Source of the DNA: Candidatus Thiodictyon intracellulare
GTDB lineage: Bacteria; Pseudomonadota; Gammaproteobacteria; Chromatiales; Chromatiaceae
DNA length: 5,733 nt
Assembly (NCBI GenBank): GCA_016292295.1
Contig: JADNEJ010000604.1
Coordinates: 1-5,733 of the forward strand
Reading direction: 5' to 3'
Part shown: positions 1 to 5,649 of the stretch, in pieces
How positions within the stretch are numbered: the stretch's first letter is position 1
Layout: every line of letters begins with the position of its first letter
Position numbers and translations under genes: made by a program
The notes under the pieces: generated by a model
What the model was told of the DNA's origin: nothing
The model's database searches: none
Seen by the model: the letters and a program-made list of their open reading frames with translations, nothing else

Positions 1-1
1 C

Positions 2-167
2 AAGACCGGGGCTGGCCGGGCCGCCTCTGCGCTGCGCAAACAGACCGTCGAGCCGATGTTCGGGATCACCCAATGGGTAATGGGCTTCCGCCAATTTCTC
101 ACCCGTGGAACGGATAGCCGTATTACGTCTGCAGTCAGGGGAACACCGCGGAAAGCTGCGTTTCTAG
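2..167 (+). pseudogene. IS1182-like transposase, C-terminal remnant with deletion and frameshift
   Basis: The frame starting at base 2 reads LRKQTVEPMFG followed by VMGFRQFLTRG. This is the conserved C-terminal region of IS1182-like DDE transposases, and the E of TVEP is probably the catalytic glutamate. Just after LTRG (about 105-110) the sequence jumps to the part that, in the right-hand copy, encodes KRMAVLRLQS. The intervening segment, which normally has a GEWxLVC-x-AWNL type motif, is missing. The jump also changes frame: the upstream frame runs on to a TAA at 233-235, while the ancestral TAG is at 165-167. The lysine usually found seven residues after the catalytic E (FGIIK) appears as Q here (FGITQ), and the codon for the ancestral RM pair now reads R-I. 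Together these say the copy is inactive. The N-terminal part lies outside the window. Confidence 0.8.
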
Positions 168-192
168 CCGAAAACCGTCTCTTTTTTGACAT

Positions 193-210
193 AAAAGCCC
201 GCCCAAGGGC
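193..210 (-). terminator. Hairpin plus T-run in IS end, reading out of the - strand operon
   Basis: On the - strand GCCC (210-207), a 6-nt loop, GGGC (200-197) and TTTT (196-193) follow one another. The same stem and T-run occur at the matching place in the right-hand IS copy, although the loop bases differ. It would stop transcription entering the element from the neighbouring operon. The stem is short, so strength is uncertain. Confidence 0.4.
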
Positions 211-248
211 CTCAGACGGTGGCGCCGGTCGCTAAGTCCGGCAGGCTG

Positions 249-741
249 CTAGAATTGCGCCTCGAGGAAGGCGTGCAGGCCCGCCTCCTCATCCTTAGTC
301 AACGAGGTCTGGATGACCTTGCCCTTCCCCTTGAATTGCACAAGACCGGCCAGAACCTTGTCCGGTGTGGCCTTTACTTCACCAGGATAAAGACTGCGGA
401 GCAGCCGGGTTGAAACTGTTCGGCCAGGGTCTTCATGAAATCATCGTCGATCCCCAGGTCGGTAAAACGCCCGGACAGGGCGCCGGCGCTCACGACCGCA
501 CCCAGCAGCGGGTTCAGGAATAGCATACCGATCAAGAGCCCCCAGAAGCCGCCGGTAGCCGCGCCCATGGCGGTTAGATTCATAGCCTGGTGCAGCTTGA
601 CCTTGCCCGCCGCGTCCTTGGTCACGATGACCACGTTTTCCATCTCGATCAGGTACTCTTTCTGCATCTGCACCAGCGCGGCACGCAGTTCAAAGGCCAG
701 GTATTCCTCGGGAATTATGAGACAACAATCAGATTACTCAA
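249..741 (-). pseudogene. DUF1269 family membrane protein, two frameshifts
   Basis: The middle frame contains MQKEYLIEMENVVIVTKD, GKVKLHQAMNLTA, GGFWGLLIGMLFLNPLLG and LGIDDDFMKTL. These are the signatures of DUF1269 proteins, which have a glycine-rich hydrophobic segment of unknown function. The N-terminal frame starts with TTG at 741-739 and reads MSNLIVVS, then meets TAA at 717-715; the following PEEYLAFELRAALVQMQ is in another frame. The middle frame stops at 376-374 after VFILVK. The C-terminal ATPDKVLAGL, GKGKVIQTSLTKDEE and FLEAQF lies in a third frame and ends in TAG at 251-249. All three pieces join in the family's normal order, giving about 160 residues, so this is one broken gene. 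The final TAG lies in the last bases of the left IS, so the original C-terminus may have been longer. It sits 16 nt behind the upstream gene, consistent with an operon. Family identity is firm; function is unknown. Confidence 0.85.
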
Positions 742-748
742 GTGGTTT

Positions 749-754
749 CTCCTT
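749..754 (-). promoter_or_regulatory. Ribosome binding site deciding the TTG start of the DUF1269 gene
   Basis: AAGGAG lies 7 nt before TTG at 741-739, and the codons after it give MSNLIVV, as expected at the N-terminus of this family. This places the start upstream of the first ATG of the longest open frame, which would begin in mid-domain. The TTG may be native or a decayed ATG. Confidence 0.65.
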
Positions 755-1046
755 GCGTTACTGAAAGGTGACCTTGCCCTTGCCGGTGATGACCCGTATA
801 TAGGTCGCGATTACGCCGTCACCGGGCTTGAGCTTATCCACGAGCACCTTGTCCTTGACCGTCAGGGTCACGGTCTTGTCGGGGCCGCGCAGGGTCACAT
901 GCGACGTGGTCCGGTCGACGGACTCCACCTTGCCGTAGAGCTTGAGCTTCTCGGTGATGGTCCCGGCGGGCTTGGAGCCGTGATCGGGCTGCACCTTTGG
1001 TGGTGCCGATCGCCCCCATCGAGGCGGCGTCGCGGCTCGTCTCCAG

Positions 1047-1055
1047 ATCGACCAG
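1047..1055. repeat. Target site duplication, left copy
   Basis: ATCGACCAG immediately precedes the GGCC end of the miniature element and is repeated without mismatch at 1180-1188. On the gene strand it is CTGGTCGAT, encoding part of LVD. Confidence 0.85.
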
Positions 1056-1075
1056 GGCCTTGATCATAATTCCGC
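1056..1075 (+). repeat. Terminal inverted repeat of the miniature element, left
   Basis: The first 11 bases, GGCCTTGATCA, are identical to the reverse complement of the right end. There are two mismatches in the next nine (TAATTCCGC here, CAAATCCGC at the other end). Confidence 0.8.
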
Positions 1076-1159
1076 TCACCTTGTTAAGTCCCGGCGTCGC
1101 CGCTCCCTTGCAGAACATGGTCTTGCGCGCGCAACCCCACATGGGCTGGCCGGCCTTAG

Positions 1160-1179
1160 GCGGATTTGTGATCAAGGCC
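1160..1179 (-). repeat. Terminal inverted repeat of the miniature element, right
   Basis: Read on the - strand this begins GGCCTTGATCA and pairs with 1056-1075 at 18 of 20 positions. Confidence 0.8.
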
Positions 1180-1188
1180 ATCGACCAG
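1180..1188. repeat. Target site duplication, right copy
   Basis: ATCGACCAG immediately follows the GGCC end of the miniature element and is identical to 1047-1055. Confidence 0.85.
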
Positions 1189-1470
1189 CACCGCCTCGGT
1201 GGCGGTGGCGGCGAGCTTATCACCGACCTTGATCGCGTCGATGCACTTGACTTTATTTGGGATATCAACGACATAGAAGTGACAGTCCGGGACCTTGATG
1301 GTCATCTGCCGGGTCTCTTTGTTGACCGCCACGATGGTCCCGGTGATCTCAGTGACGGTCGCCCCGGCGGCAATCGGGGTGATGGTATCGGCCAGGGCCA
1401 GCGGGGCCAGGCCCGCGGCACCGACGGCAAGGCAAGCGGCCAGGGCCAGGGACAAAGGCTGTTTTTGCAT

Positions 1471-1728
1471 CGGGCGGGCTCCTCACGGTTTCGTTGTTGG
1501 TCTGACTTACTCCGAACAGTGGAAACGGTACCCGGGAAGCTCGGCCGCTGCAACCATCGCGACCACGCAAACCCTCCCTGGACAAGATTTAACCTGTCGG
1601 AAAGGTCAAGGATACGCCGAGCGCCCACAATTTACGCCACAAGACCGGATGCACGGACTACTTAAGCACCCGACTCCTGACCCCCGATTCCAAGACCTGC
1701 GCCGATCAATCGGCAGGAACGAAAAGCC
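1471..1728. other. Divergent intergenic region between the decayed operon and the protease gene
   Basis: The 258 bp separate two divergent starts, so at least one promoter in each direction is expected. I see a ribosome binding site at each end (GAGGAG at 1484-1479 on the - strand, AGGA at 1715-1718 on the + strand) and a palindrome at 1701-1714. I found no convincing paired -35/-10 hexamers in either direction. TGGACA at 1579-1584 resembles a -35 box, but no -10 follows at the right distance. No tRNA or small gene is apparent. Confidence 0.6.
1701..1714. repeat. Perfect palindrome touching the protease gene's ribosome binding site
   Basis: GCCGAT-CA-ATCGGC has 6-bp arms with a 2-nt centre. 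It is directly followed by AGGA (1715-1718), the likely ribosome binding site, 10 nt before the ATG at 1729. It could be a dimer operator or an mRNA hairpin affecting translation. One short palindrome is weak evidence for either. Confidence 0.4.
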
Positions 1729-3267
1729 ATGGCAACTGACCATACGACCCACGCTCGCACCAGCCGGACGCCGACGCATCCCCGCAAGACCCTGACCCGC
1801 TGCGCAGTTGCCGCCGCCGTCGCGCTCGCCCTGGCGATCGGCGGAGGCGTGGCCGCCCAATCCTCGGCGCCGCCCGCGACCACTCTCGGCGCCGCCGCCG
1901 TCGTCGCACCGTCCATGCCGAGCTTTGCCGACGTCGTCGAGCGGGTCGCCCCCGCCGTCGTCAACGTGACGGTCATCGCCTCAGGCACGCCCGAGCACCA
2001 GCCCCGCTCGCACCCAGGACTCCCCGAGGGTGCACCGATGGACGAGTTCTTCAAGCGCTTCTTCGAGCAGCCCGGTATGCCGCATGGGACCCCCGGCGGA
2101 CGCCACCTGCAGGGTGCCGGCTCGGGATTCGTGATCGACCCCACGGGGCTGGTGGCCACTAACAACCATGTGGTAGATGGTGCCAATGAGATCACCGTGA
2201 CCCTGAATGACGCCAGCAAGCACAAGGCCATCGTCGTGGGCAGAGACGAGAAGACCGATGTCGCCCTGCTCAAGATCGACGCGGGCCATCCCCTGCCCTT
2301 TGTCGATCTCGCCGATTCCAGGTCAGTCCGGGTCGGCGACTGGGTGCTGGCGGTCGGCAACCCCTTCGGCCTCGGCGGGTCCGTCACCGCCGGCATCGTC
2401 TCGGCCCGTGGGCGCGACATCAACGCCGGCCCCTATGACGACTACATCCAGATCGACGCCCCCATCAACCGCGGCAACTCCGGCGGCCCCCTGTTCGACG
2501 GCTTTGGCCGGGTGATCGGCGTCAACACCGCCATCTATTCACCCACCGGCGGCAACGTCGGCATCGGTTTCGCGATCCCCGCGGAGACCGTCAAAGCGGT
2601 GGTAGCGGAACTGCGCACCGGCGGTCACGTCGAGCGCGGCTGGCTCGGGCTCCAGATCCAACCGGTGACCGAAGAGATCGCCACCGCGCTGGGCCTGACG
2701 GGTACCGCCGGCGTCCTGGTGGCCGACGTCCTGCCGGACGGCCCCGCCGCCGGCAGCGAGCTCAAGCCCGGTGACGCGATCCTCAAGGCCGGCGGCCAGA
2801 CTATCAATGATTACAAGGATCTACCAAAGCTTGTCGCCGCCACAAAGGCCGGGACCGAGATGAAACTGGAACTGGTGCGGGCCGGCACTCCGCAGGAGGT
2901 CACACTCAAGGTCGGCGCCATGCCCGGCAGCGAGCCCCAGGCCAAGAACGACGACCAGGGCGCGGGCGACCAAGGCCCCGCCCAACTCGGGCTCGCCCTG
3001 GCGCCGCTCACCCCCGAGATCCGACAACAGTTGGACCTGCTGCCCGATGCCTACGGCGTCTTCGTCGCCCGGGTACAGGCCGGCAGTCCCGCCGACGAGG
3101 CCGGTATCGAGGCTGGCAGCCTGATCTCCATGGTCGGCGGTCAGCCGGTCAGCACTCCCGCCCAGGTCACCGAGGCGGTGCGCGCTGCCGCCAAGCGCGG
3201 CGCCGTCATGCTGCGGGTCGAGAAAGACGGCCGGCCCATGTTCATCGCGGTACCGTTCAAGGCCTGA
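1729..3267 (+). CDS. degP: Do-family periplasmic serine protease/chaperone (DegP/DegQ type)
   Basis: This is an ATP-independent protease that degrades or refolds damaged proteins in the periplasm. Residues 1-25 are polar and basic, followed by a hydrophobic segment at about 25-43, which acts as a signal peptide or anchor. The trypsin-like domain (about 65-295) has the full catalytic triad: H147 in TNNHVVDGA, D177 in KTDVALLKI and S251 in NRGNSGGPLFD. The loop after the first strands (about 84-125, with PMDEFFKRFFEQP) is short, more like DegQ or MucD than E. coli DegP. PDZ1 spans about 300-396 (GWLGLQIQPV ... GVLVADVLPDGPA). A polar linker at 398-416 leads to PDZ2 at about 418-508 (GVFVARVQAGSPADEAGI). 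The length of 512 is slightly above the family norm because of the N-terminus. The ATG follows AGGA with 10-nt spacing. The two-component genes follow 61 nt downstream, which suggests this protease is a target or partner of that system. The degP/degQ/mucD distinction is not resolved. Confidence 0.95.
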   Translation: MATDHTTHARTSRTPTHPRKTLTRCAVAAAVALALAIGGGVAAQSSAPPATTLGAAAVVAPSMPSFADVVERVAPAVVNVTVIASGTPEHQPRSHPGLPEGAPMDEFFKRFFEQPGMPHGTPGGRHLQGAGSGFVIDPTGLVATNNHVVDGANEITVTLNDASKHKAIVVGRDEKTDVALLKIDAGHPLPFVDLADSRSVRVGDWVLAVGNPFGLGGSVTAGIVSARGRDINAGPYDDYIQIDAPINRGNSGGPLFDGFGRVIGVNTAIYSPTGGNVGIGFAIPAETVKAVVAELRTGGHVERGWLGLQIQPVTEEIATALGLTGTAGVLVADVLPDGPAAGSELKPGDAILKAGGQTINDYKDLPKLVAATKAGTEMKLELVRAGTPQEVTLKVGAMPGSEPQAKNDDQGAGDQGPAQLGLALAPLTPEIRQQLDLLPDAYGVFVARVQAGSPADEAGIEAGSLISMVGGQPVSTPAQVTEAVRAAAKRGAVMLRVEKDGRPMFIAVPFKA

Positions 3268-3294
3268 CCAAACCCGTTTTAGCTACCCCAGCCA

Positions 3295-3322
3295 TGGACG
3301 GCCGCCTTTTTCCCGGTATTAT
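3295..3322 (+). promoter_or_regulatory. Candidate sigma-70 promoter for the response regulator, possibly giving a leaderless mRNA
   Basis: TGGACG (3295-3300; four of six bases of TTGACA) is followed after 16 nt by TATTAT (3317-3322; five of six of TATAAT). The ATG begins 7 nt after the end of the -10 box, where transcription would be expected to start. No purine-rich ribosome binding site lies before the ATG (TTTTTCCCGGTATTATCCACCC precedes it). This implies the regulator can be transcribed separately from the protease gene. Confidence 0.5.
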
Positions 3323-3328
3323 CCACCC

Positions 3329-4003
3329 ATGCGAGTCCTATTGATCGAAGACGACCGCCAAGTGGCGGATTACCTGCGCAAGGCCTTGGGCGAGGCCGGT
3401 GCGGTCACTGATCATGCCGCCGACGGCCGTGAGGGGCTGCTCATGGCGGCGAGCGGCAACTATGACGCGCTCATCCTCGACCGCATGCTCCCGGGCTTGG
3501 ACGGACTCGCCATCCTGCGCACGCTGCGCGCGTCCGGCAACCAGACCCCGGTCCTGATCCTATCCGCCCTGGGGGAAGTAGACGACCGAGTGGATGGACT
3601 GCGCGCCGGTGGTGACGACTATCTTGTCAAGCCCTTCGCCTTCTCCGAGCTGCACGCGCGCCTGGATGCTTTAATGCGCCGCGGGACAGTGGATGCACCC
3701 GAGACCCGCCTGCGGGTCGCCGACCTGGAAATGGATCTGCTTAAACGCGAGGTCACCCGCGCCGGACGCCCCATCGTGCTCCAGCCGCGGGAGTTCCGCC
3801 TGCTGGAGTACCTGCTGCGCCACGCCGGCCAGGTCGTCACCCGCACCATGCTGCTGGAACAGGTCTGGGACTACCACTTCGACCCCCAGACCAACATCAT
3901 TGATGTCCACATCAGCCGCCTGCGCGGCAAGATCGACCGTGAATTCGACACCCCGCTGCTGCACACCGTGCGCGGCGCCGGCTACATGCTGCGCGCCCCC
4001 TGA
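3329..4003 (+). CDS. OmpR/PhoB-type response regulator
   Basis: This is a cytoplasmic DNA-binding regulator of 224 residues, normal for the class. The receiver domain (1-118) has the acidic pair D8-D9, phosphoacceptor D51 in LILDRMLPG, S79 in the switch position (LILSALG) and K101 in VKPFAFSEL. The C-terminal winged helix (about 127-222) shows LQPREFRLLEYLLRHAGQVVT, the recognition-helix segment NIIDVHISRLRGKID and the closing VRGAGYML hairpin. All key residues are present. It ends 23 nt before the kinase gene, its evident partner. The receiver segment LSALGEVDDRVDGLRAGGDDYLVKP recalls, from memory, alphaproteobacterial regulators encoded beside an HtrA-type protease. Its targets cannot be read from sequence, but the adjacent protease gene is a natural candidate. 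No ribosome binding site precedes the ATG. Confidence 0.95.
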   Translation: MRVLLIEDDRQVADYLRKALGEAGAVTDHAADGREGLLMAASGNYDALILDRMLPGLDGLAILRTLRASGNQTPVLILSALGEVDDRVDGLRAGGDDYLVKPFAFSELHARLDALMRRGTVDAPETRLRVADLEMDLLKREVTRAGRPIVLQPREFRLLEYLLRHAGQVVTRTMLLEQVWDYHFDPQTNIIDVHISRLRGKIDREFDTPLLHTVRGAGYMLRAP

Positions 4004-4026
4004 CTCTGCTGCTTACGGGCTCCGGC

Positions 4027-5502
4027 ATGACCACCCGCCCGCTCACCCCCGCCCCCGCCGGCCGGCGCCGCCATGAGTTGTGGGCGCGCACCACCAAGGT
4101 CCTGAAGAGCTCGAGCTTTCGCATCACCCTCTTCTACATGCTCATGCTGTCCGCCTCGGTGGCAGTTCTGCTGGGCTTCATCTATTGGTTCACCTCCGGC
4201 TTCATGGACCGCCAGACCGACGCCACCATCGGCGCCGAGATCCAGGGACTGGCCGAACAATACCACCAGCGCGGGCTGCCGGGGTTGAGCGCCGTGATCC
4301 GCGAGCGCATCGCCCAAGACCCGACCGGGGCCGCGGTCTACCTCCTTGCCGACCAAGCTTTCACACCCCTGGTCGGCAACCTCGACCGCTGGCCCGCCGG
4401 GTTCCCGGACGCGAACGGCTGGATGCACTTCCGACTGTGCGACCGCGGCCCGGACCACGCCGAGGAACACACCGCCCGCGGCCAAGTGTTCCCCCTGCAC
4501 GGCGACCTGCTCCTGCTGGTCGGGCGCGACGTCCGTGACCTGGAGCGGACCCGCCACCTGATCCTGGATGCCTTGGCCTGGGGGCTTGCCCTGACCACCG
4601 CACTCGCCCTGCTCGGCGGCTGGATCGTAAGCCACCGCGTCCTGCGCCGCCTGGAGGCGATCAACCAGACCAGCCGCGAAATCATGGAGGGCGACCTGTC
4701 CCGGCGCATCCCGATGCGCGGCAGCGGCGACGACTTCGACCAACTCGCCGCCGGCCTCAACACCATGGTGGCGCGCATCGAATCCCTGATGGCCGGGGTC
4801 CGCCAGGTCTCCGACAACATCGCCCACGACCTGCGCACTCCGCTGACCCGCCTGCGCACCAAGCTGGAGCTGCTGCGCGCCGAACTGGGTGAGGACCACC
4901 CGGCCGGGGCCACGGCGGCAGAGACCATCGCCGACGCCGAAGAACTGCTCACCACCTTCAACGCGCTCCTGCGCATCGCCCGCATCGAGTCCGGCGGACG
5001 GCGAGACGCCTTCGCCCCGGTCGACCTAGCGCCGCTGCTGGCCGACCTGACCGAACTCTACGAACCGGTCGCCGCCGAGCGCGACCAGCGCCTGGACCTC
5101 CAAGCCTCCGACTGCGCCTGGGTCATCGGTGATCGCGACCTGCTGTTCCAGGCCCTGGGCAACCTGGTCGACAACGCCGTCAAATACACCCCACCGGGCG
5201 GCCGGGTAGAGTTGGCGCTCCGCGACACCGAGCACGCGGTGATCATCGAGGTCGCTGACAATGGCCCCGGCATCCCCGAGTCCCTGCACGCCGAGGTTTT
5301 CCACCGCTTCTTCCGCGCCGACCACAGCCGCTCCACCCTCGGCAGCGGCCTGGGTCTGAGCCTGGTCCAGGCCGTCGTTCAACTGCACGGCGCCACCATT
5401 GAACTGCGCAACAACGCCCCCGGGCTGCGCGTTCGGATGAGCCTGGAGCGCGCCGCGGCCCCTGAGACCTTGCAGGAACGCCCGCTGCCGGCCGAGCGTT
5501 GA
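4027..5502 (+). CDS. Membrane sensor histidine kinase, partner of the upstream regulator
   Basis: The 491-residue kinase has a basic N-terminal tail (1-32), a first membrane segment at about 33-54, a periplasmic sensor region at about 55-177 and a second membrane segment at about 178-200. A HAMP linker follows at about 201-255. The dimerisation/phosphoacceptor box is SDNIAHDLRTPLTRLR, with H267 as the phosphorylated histidine. The ATP-binding domain has the N box LGNLVDNAVKY (N383), the G1 box DNGPGI (411-416), the F box HRFFRAD and the G2 box GSGLGLSLV (439-447). It therefore looks fully active. The periplasmic region matches no ligand-binding fold I recognise. It carries a cluster H134, C138, H144, H148, H158 that could bind a metal, though this is speculative. 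No clear ribosome binding site precedes the ATG, so translation may be coupled to the regulator gene 23 nt upstream. The last 20 residues are a polar tail beyond the domain. Confidence 0.95.
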   Translation: MTTRPLTPAPAGRRRHELWARTTKVLKSSSFRITLFYMLMLSASVAVLLGFIYWFTSGFMDRQTDATIGAEIQGLAEQYHQRGLPGLSAVIRERIAQDPTGAAVYLLADQAFTPLVGNLDRWPAGFPDANGWMHFRLCDRGPDHAEEHTARGQVFPLHGDLLLLVGRDVRDLERTRHLILDALAWGLALTTALALLGGWIVSHRVLRRLEAINQTSREIMEGDLSRRIPMRGSGDDFDQLAAGLNTMVARIESLMAGVRQVSDNIAHDLRTPLTRLRTKLELLRAELGEDHPAGATAAETIADAEELLTTFNALLRIARIESGGRRDAFAPVDLAPLLADLTELYEPVAAERDQRLDLQASDCAWVIGDRDLLFQALGNLVDNAVKYTPPGGRVELALRDTEHAVIIEVADNGPGIPESLHAEVFHRFFRADHSRSTLGSGLGLSLVQAVVQLHGATIELRNNAPGLRVRMSLERAAAPETLQERPLPAER

Positions 5503-5506
5503 TTGC

Positions 5507-5562
5507 CGGCTCGTAAGCCGCGGCATCGCAGATGCACGAACGCGCATAGATTTCCTGATGCG
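5507..5562. repeat. Three small hairpins downstream of the kinase gene
   Basis: CGGCT-CGTA-AGCCG (5507-5520), GCATC-GCA-GATGC (5523-5535) and CGCAT-(10 nt)-ATGCG (5543-5562) follow each other between the kinase stop and the right IS end. None is followed by a T-run, so they are not intrinsic terminators. They could protect the mRNA 3' end or be chance. Confidence 0.35.
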
Positions 5563-5604
5563 GACTAACAGCCTGTCGGACTTAGCGACCGGCGCCACCG
5601 CTTG

Positions 5605-5624
5605 AGGCCCTTGAACGGGCTTTT
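5605..5624 (+). terminator. Hairpin plus T-run in the right IS end, downstream of the kinase
   Basis: A stem AGGCCC/GGGCTT (5605-5610 with 5617-5622, including one G-U pair) closes a 6-nt loop and leads into TTTT (5621-5624). It is the counterpart of 193-210 in the left copy. It would end transcription running from the kinase gene into the element, and so protect the transposase from antisense reading. It is short and of uncertain strength. Confidence 0.4.
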
Positions 5625-5649
5625 GTGGCAAAAAAGAGAAGATTTTCGG

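Larger units (their letters stand above)
1..252 (+). mobile_element. 3' end of an IS1182-like insertion sequence (left copy, partial)
   Basis: This is the inward-facing end of an insertion sequence that begins before the window. It contains the last part of a transposase frame (to 167) and about 85 bp of non-coding end. Bases 109-252 match the reverse complement of 5566-5709 with about 14 differences, counted by eye, and the match stops at 252 and 5566. That shared boundary defines the element end. The terminal bases read AGTCCGGCAGGCTGCTAG. If the last four (CTAG) are target sequence, the element itself ends in GCAGGCTG. The family assignment comes from the transposase C-terminus. Confidence 0.85.
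1056..1179. mobile_element. 124-bp miniature inverted-repeat transposable element (MITE)
   Basis: The element has 20-bp terminal inverted repeats (1056-1075 and 1160-1179) that match at 18 of 20 positions, with outer ends GGCCTTGATCA. It is flanked by the perfect 9-bp direct repeat ATCGACCAG (1047-1055 and 1180-1188). Removing the element plus one repeat rejoins TEAVLVD to LETSRDAASMGA in one frame of the host gene, which is strong evidence for a real insertion. It is too short to encode a transposase and must have been moved by one acting in trans. A GGC-initial end and 9-bp duplication are shared by the IS903 group of the IS5 family, among others. That parentage is only a suggestion. Confidence 0.85.
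758..1470 (-). pseudogene. Exported protein with two small beta-rich repeats, broken by a miniature element and a frameshift
   Basis: ATG at 1470 follows GAGGAG (1484-1479) with 8-nt spacing. Residues 1-27 form a signal peptide: KQ at the start, a hydrophobic stretch, then PLALA before the mature DTITPI. The first domain carries ITGTIVAVNKETRQMTIKVPD and IKVGDKLAATATEAVLVD. The frame is then interrupted by the 124-bp element at 1056-1179 and stops at 1158-1156. Past the element the gene continues LETSRDAASMGAIGTT, then shifts by one base near 996-998 (AAA run), and continues VQPDHGSKPAGTITEKLKLYG. The second domain carries GKVESVDRTTSHVTLRGPD and LKPGDGVIATYIRV, and the protein ends GKGKVTFQ. 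Taking out 124 + 9 + 1 nt leaves 579 nt, an open frame of 192 residues. The two domains align (G-x-I/V-x-x-V-(N/D)-(K/R)-x-T ... PD ... (V/L)-K-x-GD-x-x-x-AT), so they look like an internal duplication. They resemble DUF5666-like or OB-like beta barrels. Function is unknown and the name is tentative. Confidence 0.75.

Noticed and set aside
834..1274. - strand open frame of 146 codons as a separate gene
   Set aside because: It is a patchwork: the antisense of nothing conserved at each end, the miniature element in the middle, and the LETSRDAASMGA piece of the exported protein gene. The element removal explains it.
1579..1616. Sigma-70 promoter for the protease gene using TGGACA
   Set aside because: No -10-like hexamer lies 16-18 nt downstream. 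GATACG at 1611-1616 is about 26 nt away. I also looked for a sigma-E type GAACTT/TCTGA pair and found none at correct spacing.
997..1665. Long + strand open frame of 222 codons across the decayed operon
   Set aside because: It runs opposite the rebuilt exported protein and through the miniature element and both target repeats. Its composition looks like the antisense of a GC-rich gene, and no family motif is seen.
3268..3315. Intrinsic terminator between the protease and regulator genes
   Set aside because: There is a T-run after GGCCGCC, but no stem of useful length precedes it. I could not support a terminator.
3982..4899. - strand open frame of 305 codons opposite the kinase gene
   Set aside because: The + strand kinase has all its catalytic motifs. 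The opposite frame is a shadow produced by GC-rich codon usage.
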